Positions 25,804 through 36,384 of a DNA stretch of 64,000 nt are shown here, piece by piece. The DNA is taken from NCBI RefSeq assembly GCF_947179165.1, contig NC_077239.1:17196501-17260500 (forward strand). The letters are read 5' to 3'. This DNA comes from Solanum dulcamara. Taxonomy: Eukaryota > Streptophyta > Magnoliopsida > Solanales > Solanaceae. The position numbers were made by a program, and so were the translations under genes. The notes beneath the pieces were generated by a model, which saw only the letters and a list, made by a program, of their open reading frames with translations, did not search any database and was not told where the DNA came from. Position 1 is the stretch's first letter, and the number at the start of each line of letters is the position of its first letter.

Positions 25804-25970
25804 TGAACCAAAACCTTCCTTCGGATTTTATACCGATTATATGGAGAGTTTCTCTGTCCCATTGCCATAACATATACTTTCATCGAGCAATCAATATCAG
25901 AGTTCCAGAGGTTAGGATTACTTATAGACGTAGGGAATAGTTACGGATACTTGTGTTTTATTTCCTCTTT

Positions 25971-26074
25971 CACTTTCCAGGAGGTCACCCATCCTAGTAC
26001 TATTCTCGCCCAAGCACGCTTAACTTCAGAGTTTTGATGGGCTCCGGTGCGTTAGTGCTGGTATGATCACATCC
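25971..26074 (-). rRNA. 5S rRNA-derived sequence inside N1 (about 104 of 120 nt)
   Basis: The minus strand reads from GGATGTGATCATACCAGCAC to GGGTGACCTCCTGGAAAGTG and follows plant 5S rRNA in order, with about six differences as I recall the plant consensus (for example GGATG-C to T, and GAGAGTAG to GAGAATAG). The A-box region (AAGTTAAGCGTGCTTGGGC) and C-box region (AGGATGGGTGACCTCCTGG) of the internal Pol III promoter are intact. The last 15 or so nucleotides do not match and no T run follows directly, so it is not a normal 5S gene. It has the same direction as the element and lies about 200 bp from its 3' LTR. It is more 5S-like than the 5S domain of Cassandra TRIMs as I remember it, and lies in the interior rather than the LTR. 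Confidence 0.9.
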
Positions 26075-27748
26075 ATCTCTTAAGGTCTCCACCAATGGTT
26101 CCTCACATGGTCTCAAATACCATAGCTTCTATCTGTTTATTGCTGGCCTCGAGATCCATCCATCTCTTATGGGATCCATTTACATATGATAGTGTCAGTT
26201 AATTTTCTCTTACATTTGTATTTCTATTGTCCACTTCCCCCATTTTAGGGTGTACCCATGCCATCCTCTATTTATTTTCAACTATTCATGCACAAATGAT
26301 TCTGTTTTAACCCTTTAACATAATGCACCATGTCTACACCTTCTGTTAGATCATCTATACTTTAGGTTGCCCCTGTAAAAAACCTTAGTACAATCATGGG
26401 GTGCTTAGAATTCTCGATAAATAGTACACATTCTAGTCCAAGTACTGGTACTTGAGTCATATGACTAATGTAGTAGTTTTGCCGAAGCTACATTTTATTC
26501 ATTCCAATCAGTACGTTACTAGTGCTTATAATCGTGTCTGATTCTCCATTCGGGGCACTTATACTCTGATGACACATGTTCACGTTTTGTTATCACCTCT
26601 TTTTTCCCAAAGGATACCACTTGTTCTTTTAATAATTTCACAATGCCTCAGTTGTTTTGCAATTTTTCATTCCCTATCCTCGAGGGATCCCACTATTTCC
26701 AAAGTGGAGGTACATACACACAATACCCCTTTCTGCTTCATGAGCTTTCAGCCTTATCGTGTACCCGATGCTAACTCCTAATCTTACTCACAGCCACATT
26801 CTTTAGTTACTTCTTTACTAGGATCTACGTACCTCCATGATGATCCTCATTATATTCACACTATATTCTGCTCATAGTCAATCCTGAAGGGTAATATTTC
26901 TTAACCTTTATTCACAACTCTTACTCTGGGTTAATTCCACCTGGTGGAGTAAGCGTACTTAATCCTTTATCCTTCCTCATCATTCTCATCCTTGATACCT
27001 TGCAAGCCGTCTTAAGACATTCATATCCATCACCATTCTTCTTACTATATCAGTATTGACCTTCTAATTACCACCCATACCGCAATTAACTTATTTCTCA
27101 AAGTCAATTATACTCCTAGTTTAGTCGGATCTTATTGTTACCGTGGATATGATCTCTCAAGATATATTACAACCTTATATCTCATTCTCTTTCTATTTCC
27201 AAAAAGAAAATTGGCAGAGTTTTCTCTATATTCCTTACTATCTCAAACCTGCACTCAGGAAATACCAATAATGCCACACAGGGCCAACATATATAAATAT
27301 ATATATTCATATCACAGCCACACAGGGCGCCTAATATCAACAACAGTATAAAATGATGGACTTACCTCGTATGTCCAACTCAAATTGCACCCGTTACACT
27401 TTCCTGTCTACTTTGCCTTTCAATTTTCAACTTTACATTTCAATCATATTTCAATCTTTTTACCTTACCCAACATGCCTCTTTCGCACCATTACTTACCC
27501 GTATACTGTGTAGCTTTTGATATCATCCGTCACTTTCTTCTGTCAATGTCGTTCTTCAGCTGAAACCAAAGGTTAGAAAAAAAAAGAATTTCATTTCCTA
27601 TGGCTGGGCTCTATCGCACGATCTAAGACAAGAAAGAAAGGTAACATCCTAAATGTCCTATAGCCTCCTGTTTATAGATGTGGTGCACCAAACACTGATA
27701 AAACGGACTCTACTAGACAGGGTCTGTAGACATTCCGAGGACAAAACC

Positions 27749-27760
27749 GCTCTAATACCA
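27749..27760 (-). other. N1 primer-binding site, initiator tRNA-Met
   Basis: Minus strand TGGTATTAGAGC, the same one-mismatch version as in G1, four bases from the 5' LTR start at 27765. Confidence 0.85.
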
Positions 27761-27764
27761 CTTT

Positions 27765-30468
27765 TGTCATGATCCAAATCCATAGGCCGTGACCGATGCC
27801 CGAGTTGGGCACCCATACGTATCCTTAGCCACACTTAGCGTGTTAATAGAATGAACAAATGCAGAAATCAAAAGAGATTGCTAGAGAGCGCACGAAAATA
27901 GATGTAGCACACAAAGGCCGTTAAGGCTATCACTAAACACAAGCCCAAAACACATATACAGAACCCACAACATAAATCTACAGACCTCTACAGAATGATA
28001 GCATAATCATATAACGGGACAGGGCCCCGTCGTACCCTTAACCATCATGTATAAATATATAACAGAAAAGTTAGTACCAAAATAGGGCTCCGGATAAAGG
28101 AGCACTGTCAACCAACAGGGGGGATGTCCTAAGCGAGCGGATTAGCAAACCGAGCATCTGTACCTATGGGCATGTAATGCAGCCCCCGAAGAAAGGGGGT
28201 CAGTATGGAAAATATACCGAATATGTAAATCAAGAACTATAATAAATAAAGTCATCACCAGAACAGACGTGCAAAACAAAGGCAAAATATCTAGAATTAT
28301 TAAAATACTTTTTACAACCCCTGATAATGCAAGCGGAAAAACATATGCCATATTCGGCCCCATTACGGAACTCGGTGAACAAAACGTGGTCGCTACCCCA
28401 TCACTTACGCTACAGTACAACATACATCCAGAGTAGGGAACATCTCCGTAACAAATCATATCATATCAGATGGTCATATCACATTATATCATATCATACA
28501 TGTACATGGCACAACATAACTCCACAAACCCATGCACAGGGCATACCTGACCCTTCACGTCGAGACACAGCAAACAATGCAGAGAGGTATGCACGATAAC
28601 AAACCTGGCCCGAGCTCAATAAATGAAGCATTGAGGCATCCACGAGTAGCGTAGTGAAAAACTATATGCAATTTAAATCATACTTGAGACTCGATGGAAT
28701 AATCAAAATGAGCTATCATTCAAAATCAAGACAAGAGTCATATCAAGTACCTTTTGAAAATCACTATGAATTATATCAAAATAGAACTTCTAGAATCATA
28801 TACTCACATCAAAGCATAATAAAATATCTTTTGGAAATCAAGAAATTGGCCATCCTAGTGGCTCTAGGAATAGGAACTTCCTAGGATTCATATAAAATTC
28901 ATATATTTATTTCCATGCCAAAAGAAAGATTAACTTTTCATACCTATGTGAAAACATGCCAAGAGAAAGAATAAGCTTTACATACTTATGCCAAAGACAT
29001 GTCAAAAGAAGGAACGGTTAGCTTTACATACCTCTTACGGATTACTCCAAATACGTTCGCCTTGTCGTTTCTTGAACATATTTAACATGAAAGTGATACT
29101 AAGATTAATAACCTTTCACTTTCCAATTTTCAACTCTACATCCACGTATCCATAGGAATAATTTCCTTATCCAGTTCCCTTAACTAGCTTATTACTAGCT
29201 CCGAAGTTACCAAAAATTGGGCAGCATCTCCCCTATAACTTCAACATTCTTGAGATTTCAATTCGGCCAAAATATCAACAACCATACCAACAACAATAAC
29301 CAGTAGCTTGTATATAAATAAATTACTTCAACATTACCCAATACAACTCCAAACAACTAGCTCCGAACTACGATACCAAAATAGAGTTTTTAACCTTTAT
29401 TTCATAAAATCTTTTACCATATGAAACGGAGGGTCGTGTGGCTTCAACCAGCAGCACCCACACCCCTTTTTGAGTACTTTACAGCCCTGCAACACACAAT
29501 TAAACCACCCCCAACCTGCAGCACCACAACAACAACACACTACGCGACTTTGATTTACCTACTACGACTTCAATTTAGTTTGTTTCTAACGTTAAGCATC
29601 CTTATACACTTTTTTTACTTCTAACCTTATTTAAGACATGTAATATACCTCATATCAAAATCATAAACTCCAATTTGAAAGGGAAGCCCTTACCTTACCC
29701 GAAATGCGTCAAACTCATCGAAACTTGCCTTGAAAGTTCCTTTAGAGCTCCTACAACTTTGTGGCTTCTTGCTAACGTTTTGGTGCTGCTCCAAACCATA
29801 AATTTATATTAATAACACCTTAATAACATCGTGATTTATCCTAGATAATGAATTTACGAAATAAAATTGGAAACTTACCCTTTTGTTTCTCTCCAAAACT
29901 GTGGCCTTCTCTCTCTACCTCTCTAGTTTCTTCTCTTCTTTCTTTCTCTAGAACTTTGTAGAAAGAATGGTTGTTTGGATAATAATGATCATAAAACATA
30001 TATATGTAGGCCACCTTAGGAGTGACACATGTCAAGCCCTAAGTGGTGACACATGTCAAGCCCTAAGTGGTGACACGTGTCAATCCCTAAGTGGTGACAC
30101 GTGTCAAGCCCTCATTGGGCCAACACATCCCTTCCTCCAATCATGGGCTGCCATATGGCATGTGAAGACCACCCCCTTTGCTCCGGTGTTTCCACGTGGC
30201 ACTCCCAGCTGCTGCCACGTGGAACTCTCTTATGCTGCCATGTGGCACTTTTTTTTCCCCTTGGTGGGTTCGTAATCTCATCTTCTTTTACGAATTTATG
30301 TAATCCTTGATACGTAAGCTTGGTACGTACTCAAGTAGCTTAAGTATGTTAGATTTTCAAAATTTTCATAACCAACTTATGTATCAAACAAGATCAAAAC
30401 ATAGCATTATCCTTAACTTGTTACAATTATCCCAAAATATCCAAATGTGCAAAATACGGGTTATAACA
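27765..30468 (-). repeat. N1 5' LTR (2704 bp)
   Basis: Begins TGTCATGATCC and ends GGGTTATAACA. It holds a four-unit array of the 24-bp repeat (30014-30110). Open frames in it are mirrored in the other LTR and have no resemblance to proteins. Confidence 0.88.
30014..30110. repeat. 24-bp tandem array in N1 5' LTR (4 units)
   Basis: Same repeat as 25119-25240 with one unit fewer; GACACGTGTC or GACACATGTC in each. Confidence 0.88.
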
Positions 30469-30473
30469 CCAAG

Positions 30474-30639
30474 CTTAGACATTAACCCCAATCCATTCTT
30501 CGATTTCCCTAGGCCTCACCTTAATCCGCTTTCATCTGAGACTGACCTAGTCTGAAACTTTTAAGCTACTACCCAAAAAATATTTTAGTTCAAATTCTTT
30601 CACTATTGATTTTCTCAAAATGATCAGAATGGATGTATA
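30474..30639 (-). repeat. G2 3' LTR, second part
   Basis: Continues the G2 LTR after the N1 insertion and ends GGATGTATA, where G1 has GTCATTATA. It is followed by the hairpin TCACTC-GTTCTC-AAGTGA (30659-30676). Confidence 0.75.
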
Positions 30640-30719
30640 ATAGATACCAATTTACCCATCACTCGTTCTCAAGTGATCAAACAAGAAAAGTAGGTTAAGT
30701 CACGAATAGAGTAGTACCT

Positions 30720-32070
30720 AAGTCCTCAAACAAGTGAAGATACTTGTCCCGCATGTCTTTATTAGTTTCCCAAGTAGCTTCCTTAATCAAACAATAATTT
30801 CATTGTACCTTTAATGATTTGATCTCTTTAGTTCTCAACTTTCGAACATCACGATCAAGAATTACAACTTGTTTATCCTCATATTTAAGACCCTTGCCCA
30901 ATAATATCGAGTCCCACTCAATAATATAGTCTCCATCTCCATTGTACCTTTTCAATAAAGATACATAAAATGCTCGATAAACTATGAAAACACTACGCAG
31001 CTAGGCTAGTCTATAAGCTATTGGCCCTATACAATCAAGAATCTCAAAGGGACCAATATAACGAGGGATAGGATTATCCTTCTTATCGAACCTCATGTCT
31101 TCTTTGATTGGTGACACCTTCAATGGGACCTGCTCACCAACTTGAAATGTCATGTTTTTTACCTTAAGGTCTATATACTCTTTCTATCTGCTCTGGGTTG
31201 CCAAAATCTTAGCTTGAATACCCCTTACTTTTTTCTGAGCTTCCCTTAACAAGTTAATGCCTAATGGTTTCACCTCCCCGGCCCCAAACCACTCTATGGG
31301 TGATCTACATCTTTTTCCATAAATTGCTTCAAATGGTGTCATATTAATGTTGGAGTGATAATTATTATTGTAAAAAAACTCACATAAGGGTAGAATATGA
31401 TCCCAATGACCCTCAAAGTCGATTACACGTGATGTCAACATTTCCTCAAATATCCTCTTTGACTATCGATCTGTCTAAGAGTGAAAATTTGTACTGAAAG
31501 TGAGTTGAGTACCCAAATCCTCATGCAAATTACCCTAAAACTTTGAAGTAAAATGAGTACTACGGTTTGAAATATTAGGAAGGGGCACCCCGTGCAATCT
31601 TACTATCTCCTTGACATAGATCTTCGCCAACTGTTAAGCATTATAATCCATTTTGACTTAAATGAAGTAGGTTGATTTAGTCAACCTATCAACAATAACA
31701 CAGATTGAGTCATACTTCTCCAACGTCTTAGGAAGACCCACCACAAAATTCATGGCTATGTTTTCCCACTTCCATTCAGGAATGTGTTTTCTCTGAAGCA
31801 AACCGACAAGCCTCTAATGTTCATATTTTATCTGTTGACAGTTCTAACACTTAGACACGTACTCTGCTATGTCTTTCTTCATATCCAACCACAAATAAAC
31901 CTGCTTTAAATTTAGATACATTTGGGTTACACCCAAATAAATTGAGTATCGCGAACCAAAATACTGTGCCAACACATTTTGGATTAAATCATCAATTTGG
32001 GGAACATAAAAACCTTTTCCTAAAACCGAGCACACCGTCTACATCAAGAGTCGCACCCTAATTCTCACCA
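30720..32070 (-). pseudogene. G2 integrase remnant
   Basis: Minus-strand pieces: zinc-binding region (31844-32035, MKKDIAEYVSKC with preceding YLNLKQVYLW), catalytic-core end (31184-31441, FFYNNNYHSNINMTPFEAIYGKRCRSP), and a C-terminal part near 30900-31120. Stops separate them. The order matches G1. Confidence 0.75.
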
Positions 32071-32361
32071 AACACTGCATTAATTCTGAGTTTGTTCAAG
32101 TTTTCATCTTCAAAGTGCTAAGTCTTAATTTTCCCAATAAAAATAAATCTAACCTCAATACTGGATAACATCCTACTCTTCTCTAAGATTCCAACTACAT
32201 GAACTTAGACTCCAAAGTCTGAATCTCTCTAGTCAGAGATCGCTTAGTAACCCTCAAGGAAGCCAGACCAGCCTTGCTAACTATCTTCTGACTGAATGCA
32301 TCTGCCACCATATTAGCTTACTTGGATGATACTAAATGGTTATGTCATAATTCTTAAGCAA

Positions 32362-32830
32362 CTATATCCATATTCTCTGCCTCATGTTCAAATTCTTCTG
32401 AGTGAACACATGTTGTAGTCTGTGTTGATCAATGAACCCCTCATATTTGGTACCATAGAGATAATGTCGCCAGATTTTGAGAGCAAATACTATTGCTGTC
32501 AACTCCAAATCATGTGTTGGGTATTTTCTATCATGAATCTTCAACTGCCTTGAAGCATAGGCTATGACATTTCTGTCCTATATCAACACAACATCCAAGT
32601 CCAAATATGAAGCATTGCAATAAATAATAAAATACTTACTTTCCATTTGCAAAGTTGGGATAGGCATTATAGTCAAAACAATCTTAAGCTTTTGAAAGCT
32701 CTCTTCACACTTCTTAGACCACTCAAAATATACCTTCTTCTGAGTCAACATTGTAAGGTGCATAGTAGTAGAAGTAAAATTCTTGATAAATCAGCGATAG
32801 TAGCTGGCAAGCCTCACAAAATCCTAACCT
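32362..32830 (-). pseudogene. G2 RNase H remnant
   Basis: Pieces 32578-32763 (FEWSKKCEESFQKLK, YFIIYCNASY) and 32362-32544 ([39 protein letters not shown]). The first catalytic Asp of RNase H (CDAS in relatives) reads as Asn here. The next upstream domain, reverse transcriptase, is missing because the G3 LTR begins. Confidence 0.75.
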
Positions 32831-32878
32831 CACCCTAATTCTTGACTGTATTAAAAAACCATTATCATATAATTAACT

Positions 32879-34714
32879 TGTCACGACCCTGACCCACCAT
32901 GATTGTCATCCACTCTAACTCTCATGTGGGAGAACCACTATTACAACCCAGACTAATCAGTAATAATAAGAAATAGATAATTTAAGATGTGAAAATAGGT
33001 TAAATAAGAAAAAGGTATTGATTTCCTCGTAAACTAAGCCAATTTGAACTTAAAACATGCAGAAATATCCCTAGAATCTGAAAGTCATTGTACCAAAACT
33101 CTTACAAAAAAACAAGTCTAAAAAAGGGGATGTAATCCCAAAAAGTCATAAGATAAATAATGTTTGAAAATCTAGGTCCGAAAAGGAGGGACAAAGATTG
33201 AGAAGAACTCATGATATCCTAAAAGAACTGGCTCACCCTTGAATTCTGTTAACTCAACGATCGTCTACTCGAGGTCTCTCAACAGCCACCTGAAGATGCC
33301 ATTTACTCAACAAAAAATAGAAAGTGCATTATGAGTATATAAAATAATGGTGTACTGGTGGGATCATGTGGTTATTCCAATAAGTGAGATATGTAATAGG
33401 TAACTACAACATAATAAACGCACATATACAGAATACTTTGTAACTTGTCATCTCCTAACAGTACACATGCATTTACATAAGTCAACAGTCTTAATCATAA
33501 TTCACAGTCAAAAAAGGTTCTCTCATGGAACTTACACTTCACATGTTAGTATGTCAGAATGTGACACCTGTCTAATATGTCGAAATATGACACTCGATTT
33601 AAATACATGTCAGAATGTGACACTTGATCCAGTTATGTGTCAGAACGTGACACTCGATCCAGTTTTGTATCAAATGTGACACCCGGTCCAATCAAACACA
33701 ACACAATCACAATTATAATGAATAGTCTCCACAATCATAAATATCAAGAACAGTTTTATTGCATGCCATTTACAATAAACAGTCTTTTCATATGGTTCAT
33801 TTCATCTTTCCCTATTCACATACATATATGCATACAAATGGAGCACTTAACAAGCACATATGACACATACGGGAAGACAAAACCATCATCCACCTTAAAA
33901 CCAACTTTGGAAACTCTAAATTGATGGAGCTTTCCCTTTACGAACCTTTCAGTTTGTCCTTGGTCTAAAAATAGTCACACATATGATAAGGATCAATAAA
34001 ATGGTCTAATTTTTCCAAATTATAACAAAATACCAATCCTTGGCCAAACCCTTGATCCCAATGCCCAACTAGGGTTTTTTCCATCATTAATTTCAGACCA
34101 AAACCCTCCCCTATTGATAACAAAACATGATTCTATATTTTAAGAATCAAAATACAGAGTAAGAGAGTAATTAACTTACCTTTGACACGAGAATTCGTGA
34201 AAAAAAATGAAAAACTGCCCTAGGTCGCCTCTTAGCTTATAAGAATGGGTTTTGCAAAATAATGATGTTTATACGGTTTTCCCCATTTTTATCCCAATTG
34301 GCCCACCATTCCTGCCACAATAGCCTCGCCCTAGTGAGAATAATCTCGCTCTGGCAGAGTGTGCAGAGACAAAACCTTAGAATTTGAGTCCCAACTCCTA
34401 TTTTGTAATACACCCTTAACCCATGACATTCTAAAATTAACACTTCACGTCAAGATCAATTACGGGAGTTCTACTCGCTCGAATAACGATTTCGTAAAGC
34501 CATACATGCTCCGTATTATATTGTCTATCAACTATAATGATCAAACTAGGAATTAAATCCCCCATCCATTACCGGATCACCCTAGACTTCACCTGACTCA
34601 AATTTCGTCTAAGTCTGGCCTAGGCTCAATAATTCCAAGTCACTACCCAAAAGTTTTCTAGCCTAATTTTCTTCCTCAATGGTTTATCCATAACAATAGG
34701 AACATGTCGTTACA
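32879..34714 (-). repeat. G3 3' LTR
   Basis: 1836 bp, same family as the G1 and G2 LTRs. A four-to-five-unit 30-bp array at 33550-33690 has ATGTCAGAACGTGACACTCG-type units. The hairpin TCACTC-GTCCCC-GAGTGA follows at 34734-34751. Confidence 0.85.
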
Positions 34715-34808
34715 ACAGATACTAATTTACCCATCACTCGTCCCCGAGTGACCAAACTAGGAAAACTGGCTAAGGCGAAAAAATAGTAGTACCTGATTCG
34801 ATGAATAA

Positions 34809-35171
34809 CTAAGGATACTTGTCTCGCATGTCTGTCTCTTTTTTCCAAGTAGATTCCTCTACCAGACGATGCTTCCGCTGAACTTTCATGGATTTAATAT
34901 GTTTGCTCCTCAGCTTCTGGACATCACAGTTTAGAATTGCAATTGACTCTTTCTCATTCTGAAGATATTTATCTAGCAAAACTGGGCCCCACTTGATGAT
35001 ATAATCTCCATCCCCATGATACTTCTTCATTATGAACACATGAAACACTAGATGGACTTCAGATAGGCTAGGAGGTAAAGCCAACCTATAAGCTACTGAC
35101 CCTACATAGTCAAGCATCTCAAAGGGGCCAATATAGCGAGGACTGAACTTTTCCTTTTTGTTGAATCTCAT
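34809..35171 (-). pseudogene. G3 integrase C-terminus with chromodomain, open
   Basis: 120 codons: MRFNKKEKFSPRYIGPFEML (integrase C-terminal GPF/Y-type module), FHVFIMKKYHGDGDYIIKW, then KLRSKHIKSMKVQRKHRLVEESTW, the chromodomain-like end typical of Tekay/Del elements. It is the only coding part left in G3. A second short copy of the RYIGPF-adjacent DNA ('ggactgagcttgcccttctt') lies at about 35194 next to the deletion joint. Confidence 0.75.
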
Positions 35172-35224
35172 CTCCCCATTTATAGGTACACATATAAAGG
35201 ACTGAGCTTGCCCTTCTTGCCACT

Positions 35225-36384
35225 AGTCATCTTCTAACAGTACATATATTTACACAAATCAATAGTCTCAATCACAATTCACAATCAAGAATAATTTTCT
35301 CATGGAACCTACACTTCACTTGTTAGTGTGTCAGAATGTGACATCCGATCTAATATTATGTTGGAACATAATACCCGATTTAAATATATGTCAAAATTTA
35401 ATACCCAATCTAGTTATGTATCAGAACGTGACACCCGATCTAATCAAACACAACACAATCACAATTATAATGAATAGTCTCAATAGTTATAAATACCAAG
35501 AACAGGTTCATTGCATGCCATTGACAATAAATAGTCATTTTATATGGTTTATTTTATCTTTCCCTTACACATACATATATGCATATAAATGAAGTAGTTA
35601 ACAATCAAATATGACATATACTTGATCTACAAACAGTCACATATATGCAAAGGATCAATAAAATAGCCTAATTTATCTAAATTATAACAAAATACCAACC
35701 TTGGTCAAATCCATGATCCCAATGCCCAATTAGGGTTTTTTTCACCATTAATTTTAGACCAAAAACCTCCCTTATTGATAATAAAACATGATTCTAAATT
35801 CTAATAATCGAAATACAGATTAAGGGATTAATTAACTTATCTTTTGGCGTGAGAATTCGTGAAAAATTAATGGAGAACTTCCCTAGGCCGCCTCTTAGCT
35901 CTTAAGAACAGCTTTTGCAGAATAATGACATTTTTGGGCTTTTACCCATTTTTATCCCAATTGGCCTGCCACCGTGGGCTCCATCCCGCCACAACGGTCC
36001 CGTCCTAGACAAAATAATCTCTCTCTAGAGGGATGTGCAGAGATAGAACCTTGGGACTACTCCAATTTTGCAACACACCTTCAATTCATCAATCCATGAC
36101 GTTCTAAAATCAATACTTCACGCCAAGATTAATCACGGGAGTTCTACTCGCCCGAATATGATTTTGTAAAGTCGCACGTGCTTCATATCGTCTTGTCTAT
36201 CAAATCTAATAATAAAATGAAGAATTCAATCCCCCATCCATTATGTAATCACCCTAGACCTTTCATGACTCAGATTTCATCCAAGTCATGCCTAGGCTCG
36301 ATAATTCCAAGTCACTACCCAAAAGTTTTCTGGCCTAATTTTCTTCCCTATTGGTTTACCCATAAAAATGAAAATAAGTCATCA
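35225..36384 (-). repeat. G3 partial 5' LTR
   Basis: Collinear with 33448-34714; includes a four-unit array (35327-35440). It ends in CA at 36383-36384, directly against Copia integrase sequence. Confidence 0.75.

Larger units (their letters stand above)
25770..27764 (-). other. N1 interior, no protein-coding domain recognised
   Basis: Two kilobases without an open frame resembling gag or pol. Seen: hairpin 25788-25803, 5S rRNA-like segment 25971-26074, and a 5' leader (27600-27748) that resembles the leaders of G1 and G5 ('ctctactaga' and 'gtagcctcct' phrases near the primer site). The rest is unassigned. Confidence 0.6.
22838..30468 (-). mobile_element. N1: non-autonomous LTR retrotransposon carrying 5S rRNA sequence
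   Basis: Two LTRs of the same direction (22838-25769 and 27765-30468) enclose about 2 kb with no recognisable gag or pol. CCAAG flanks both sides (22833-22837 and 30469-30473), and the two halves of the interrupted G2 LTR join correctly across it. A tRNA-Met primer site (27749-27760) beside the upper LTR and the ATTCG...CGAAT hairpin beside the lower LTR show minus-strand direction. The interior includes a 5S rRNA-like segment on the same strand. Replication would need proteins from another element. Confidence 0.88.
21199..32878 (-). mobile_element. G2: truncated gypsy element whose 3' LTR is split by N1
   Basis: The 3' LTR begins TGTCACGATTTTGATCC at 21199, is interrupted at 22837 by N1, and resumes at 30474 to end at 30639, 1805 bp in total, matching the 1.8-kb LTRs of G1 and G3. 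The interior (30640-32878) has integrase and RNase H remnants on the minus strand and then stops at the G3 LTR. Reverse transcriptase, protease, gag and 5' LTR are missing. Confidence 0.8.
32879..36384 (-). mobile_element. G3: gypsy deletion derivative
   Basis: A complete 3' LTR (32879-34714, TGTCACGACCC ... CGTTACA), a 0.5-kb interior with only the integrase C-terminus and chromodomain, then a partial 5' LTR (about 35225-36384) that begins inside the LTR at the point equivalent to 33448. Primer site, gag, protease, reverse transcriptase, RNase H and most of integrase are deleted. Confidence 0.82.

Noticed and set aside
25971..26074. Functional 5S rRNA gene
   Set aside because: The 3' 15 or so nucleotides do not match, no T-run terminator follows, and it is embedded in a retroelement; annotated as derived sequence.
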